Shown here: in pieces, positions 59,025-59,097 of the stretch
How positions within the stretch are numbered: the stretch's first letter is position 1
Layout of the letters: each line of letters starts with the position of its first letter
Source of the DNA: Bacillus sp. ISL-55
GTDB lineage: Bacteria; Bacillota; Bacilli; Bacillales; Cytobacillaceae
Assembly (NCBI RefSeq): GCF_018613155.1
Contig: NZ_JAGGQU010000004.1
Location: 1 to 59,097, forward strand
Reading direction: 5' to 3'
DNA: 59,097 nucleotides
Notes under the pieces: generated by a model
What the model saw: the letters and a program-made list of their open reading frames with translations, nothing else
Database searches by the model: none
Told to the model about the DNA's origin: nothing
Translations under genes and position numbers: made by a program

Positions 59025-59097
59025 CTGCGGCTGAAAGCCTTTGTTACTGACCAAACCCTAAAGGGCTACTGAAAGATTCGCCAATTGTACTACTTCT
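59025..59097. other. Right edge, unassigned
   Basis: A minus-strand frame of 17 codons open to the window edge ends at a TAA (59042-59044), giving ...GESFSSPLGFGQ. It does not resemble any protein I know, and the sequence is too short to call a gene. Confidence 0.3.

Overview
The window is typical chromosome of an endospore-forming member of the Bacillaceae. Four sporulation genes are recognisable (spoIIID, spoIIQ, spoIID, spoIIR). The block from spoIIR through ywlB, ywlC, mntP, ywlE, rpiB, ywlG, glyA, upp, wecB and the atp operon to ywzB, ywmB, murA, spoIID, spoIIQ and spoIIID follows the Bacillus subtilis ywl/ywm/ywn neighbourhood. The dispersed repeats suggest a Mesobacillus-like or related Bacillus species, but that placement is inference. 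No rRNA, tRNA, CRISPR array or intact insertion sequence was seen.

Layout: 1-5720 is the edge of a type VII secretion locus (esaB, essC and a divergent WXG100-like gene), lying where B. subtilis has mbl next to spoIIID. 5886-12974 holds spoIIID, a LysM protein, and a four-gene unit of DUF4212 protein, Na+/solute symporter, cNMP/CBS/DUF294 nucleotidyltransferase and DnaQ-type exonuclease. 13513-24837 carries a cytosolic-type gamma-glutamyltransferase, a class B PBP, spoIIQ, a VanZ protein, a NERD protein of AT-rich composition, spoIID, murA, ywmB and ywzB. 25172-35910 is an 11-subunit complex I operon (nuoABCDHIJKLMN) without NuoE, NuoF and NuoG. 36706-44203 is the complete F1Fo ATP synthase operon with atpI and atpZ. 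44562-59024 carries a Vpr-like subtilase, wecB, upp, glyA, ywlG, rpiB, a chemoreceptor, ywlE, mntP, ywlC, ywlB, a KGG-repeat protein, a globin-cupin operon and spoIIR.

The energy genes form one functional block: complex I pumps ions, the ATP synthase uses the gradient, and both are read leftwards from separate promoters. The sporulation genes cover engulfment (spoIID, spoIIQ), forespore-to-mother-cell signalling (spoIIR) and mother-cell transcription (spoIIID).

The least explained signals are non-coding. Five intergenic gaps each hold a short degenerate array with a strict 20- or 21-bp period but different core words (19649-19750, 36481-36600, 46946-47018, 51790-51882, 58051-58170). Two copies of a ~186-bp element with conserved hairpins lie in inverted orientation at 13317-13502 and 56323-56510. 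A DnaA-box cluster covers the ywlC-ywlB gap, and an FNR-type operator sits at -41.5 before the globin gene. All positions, motifs and alignments were read by eye; no database search was possible.
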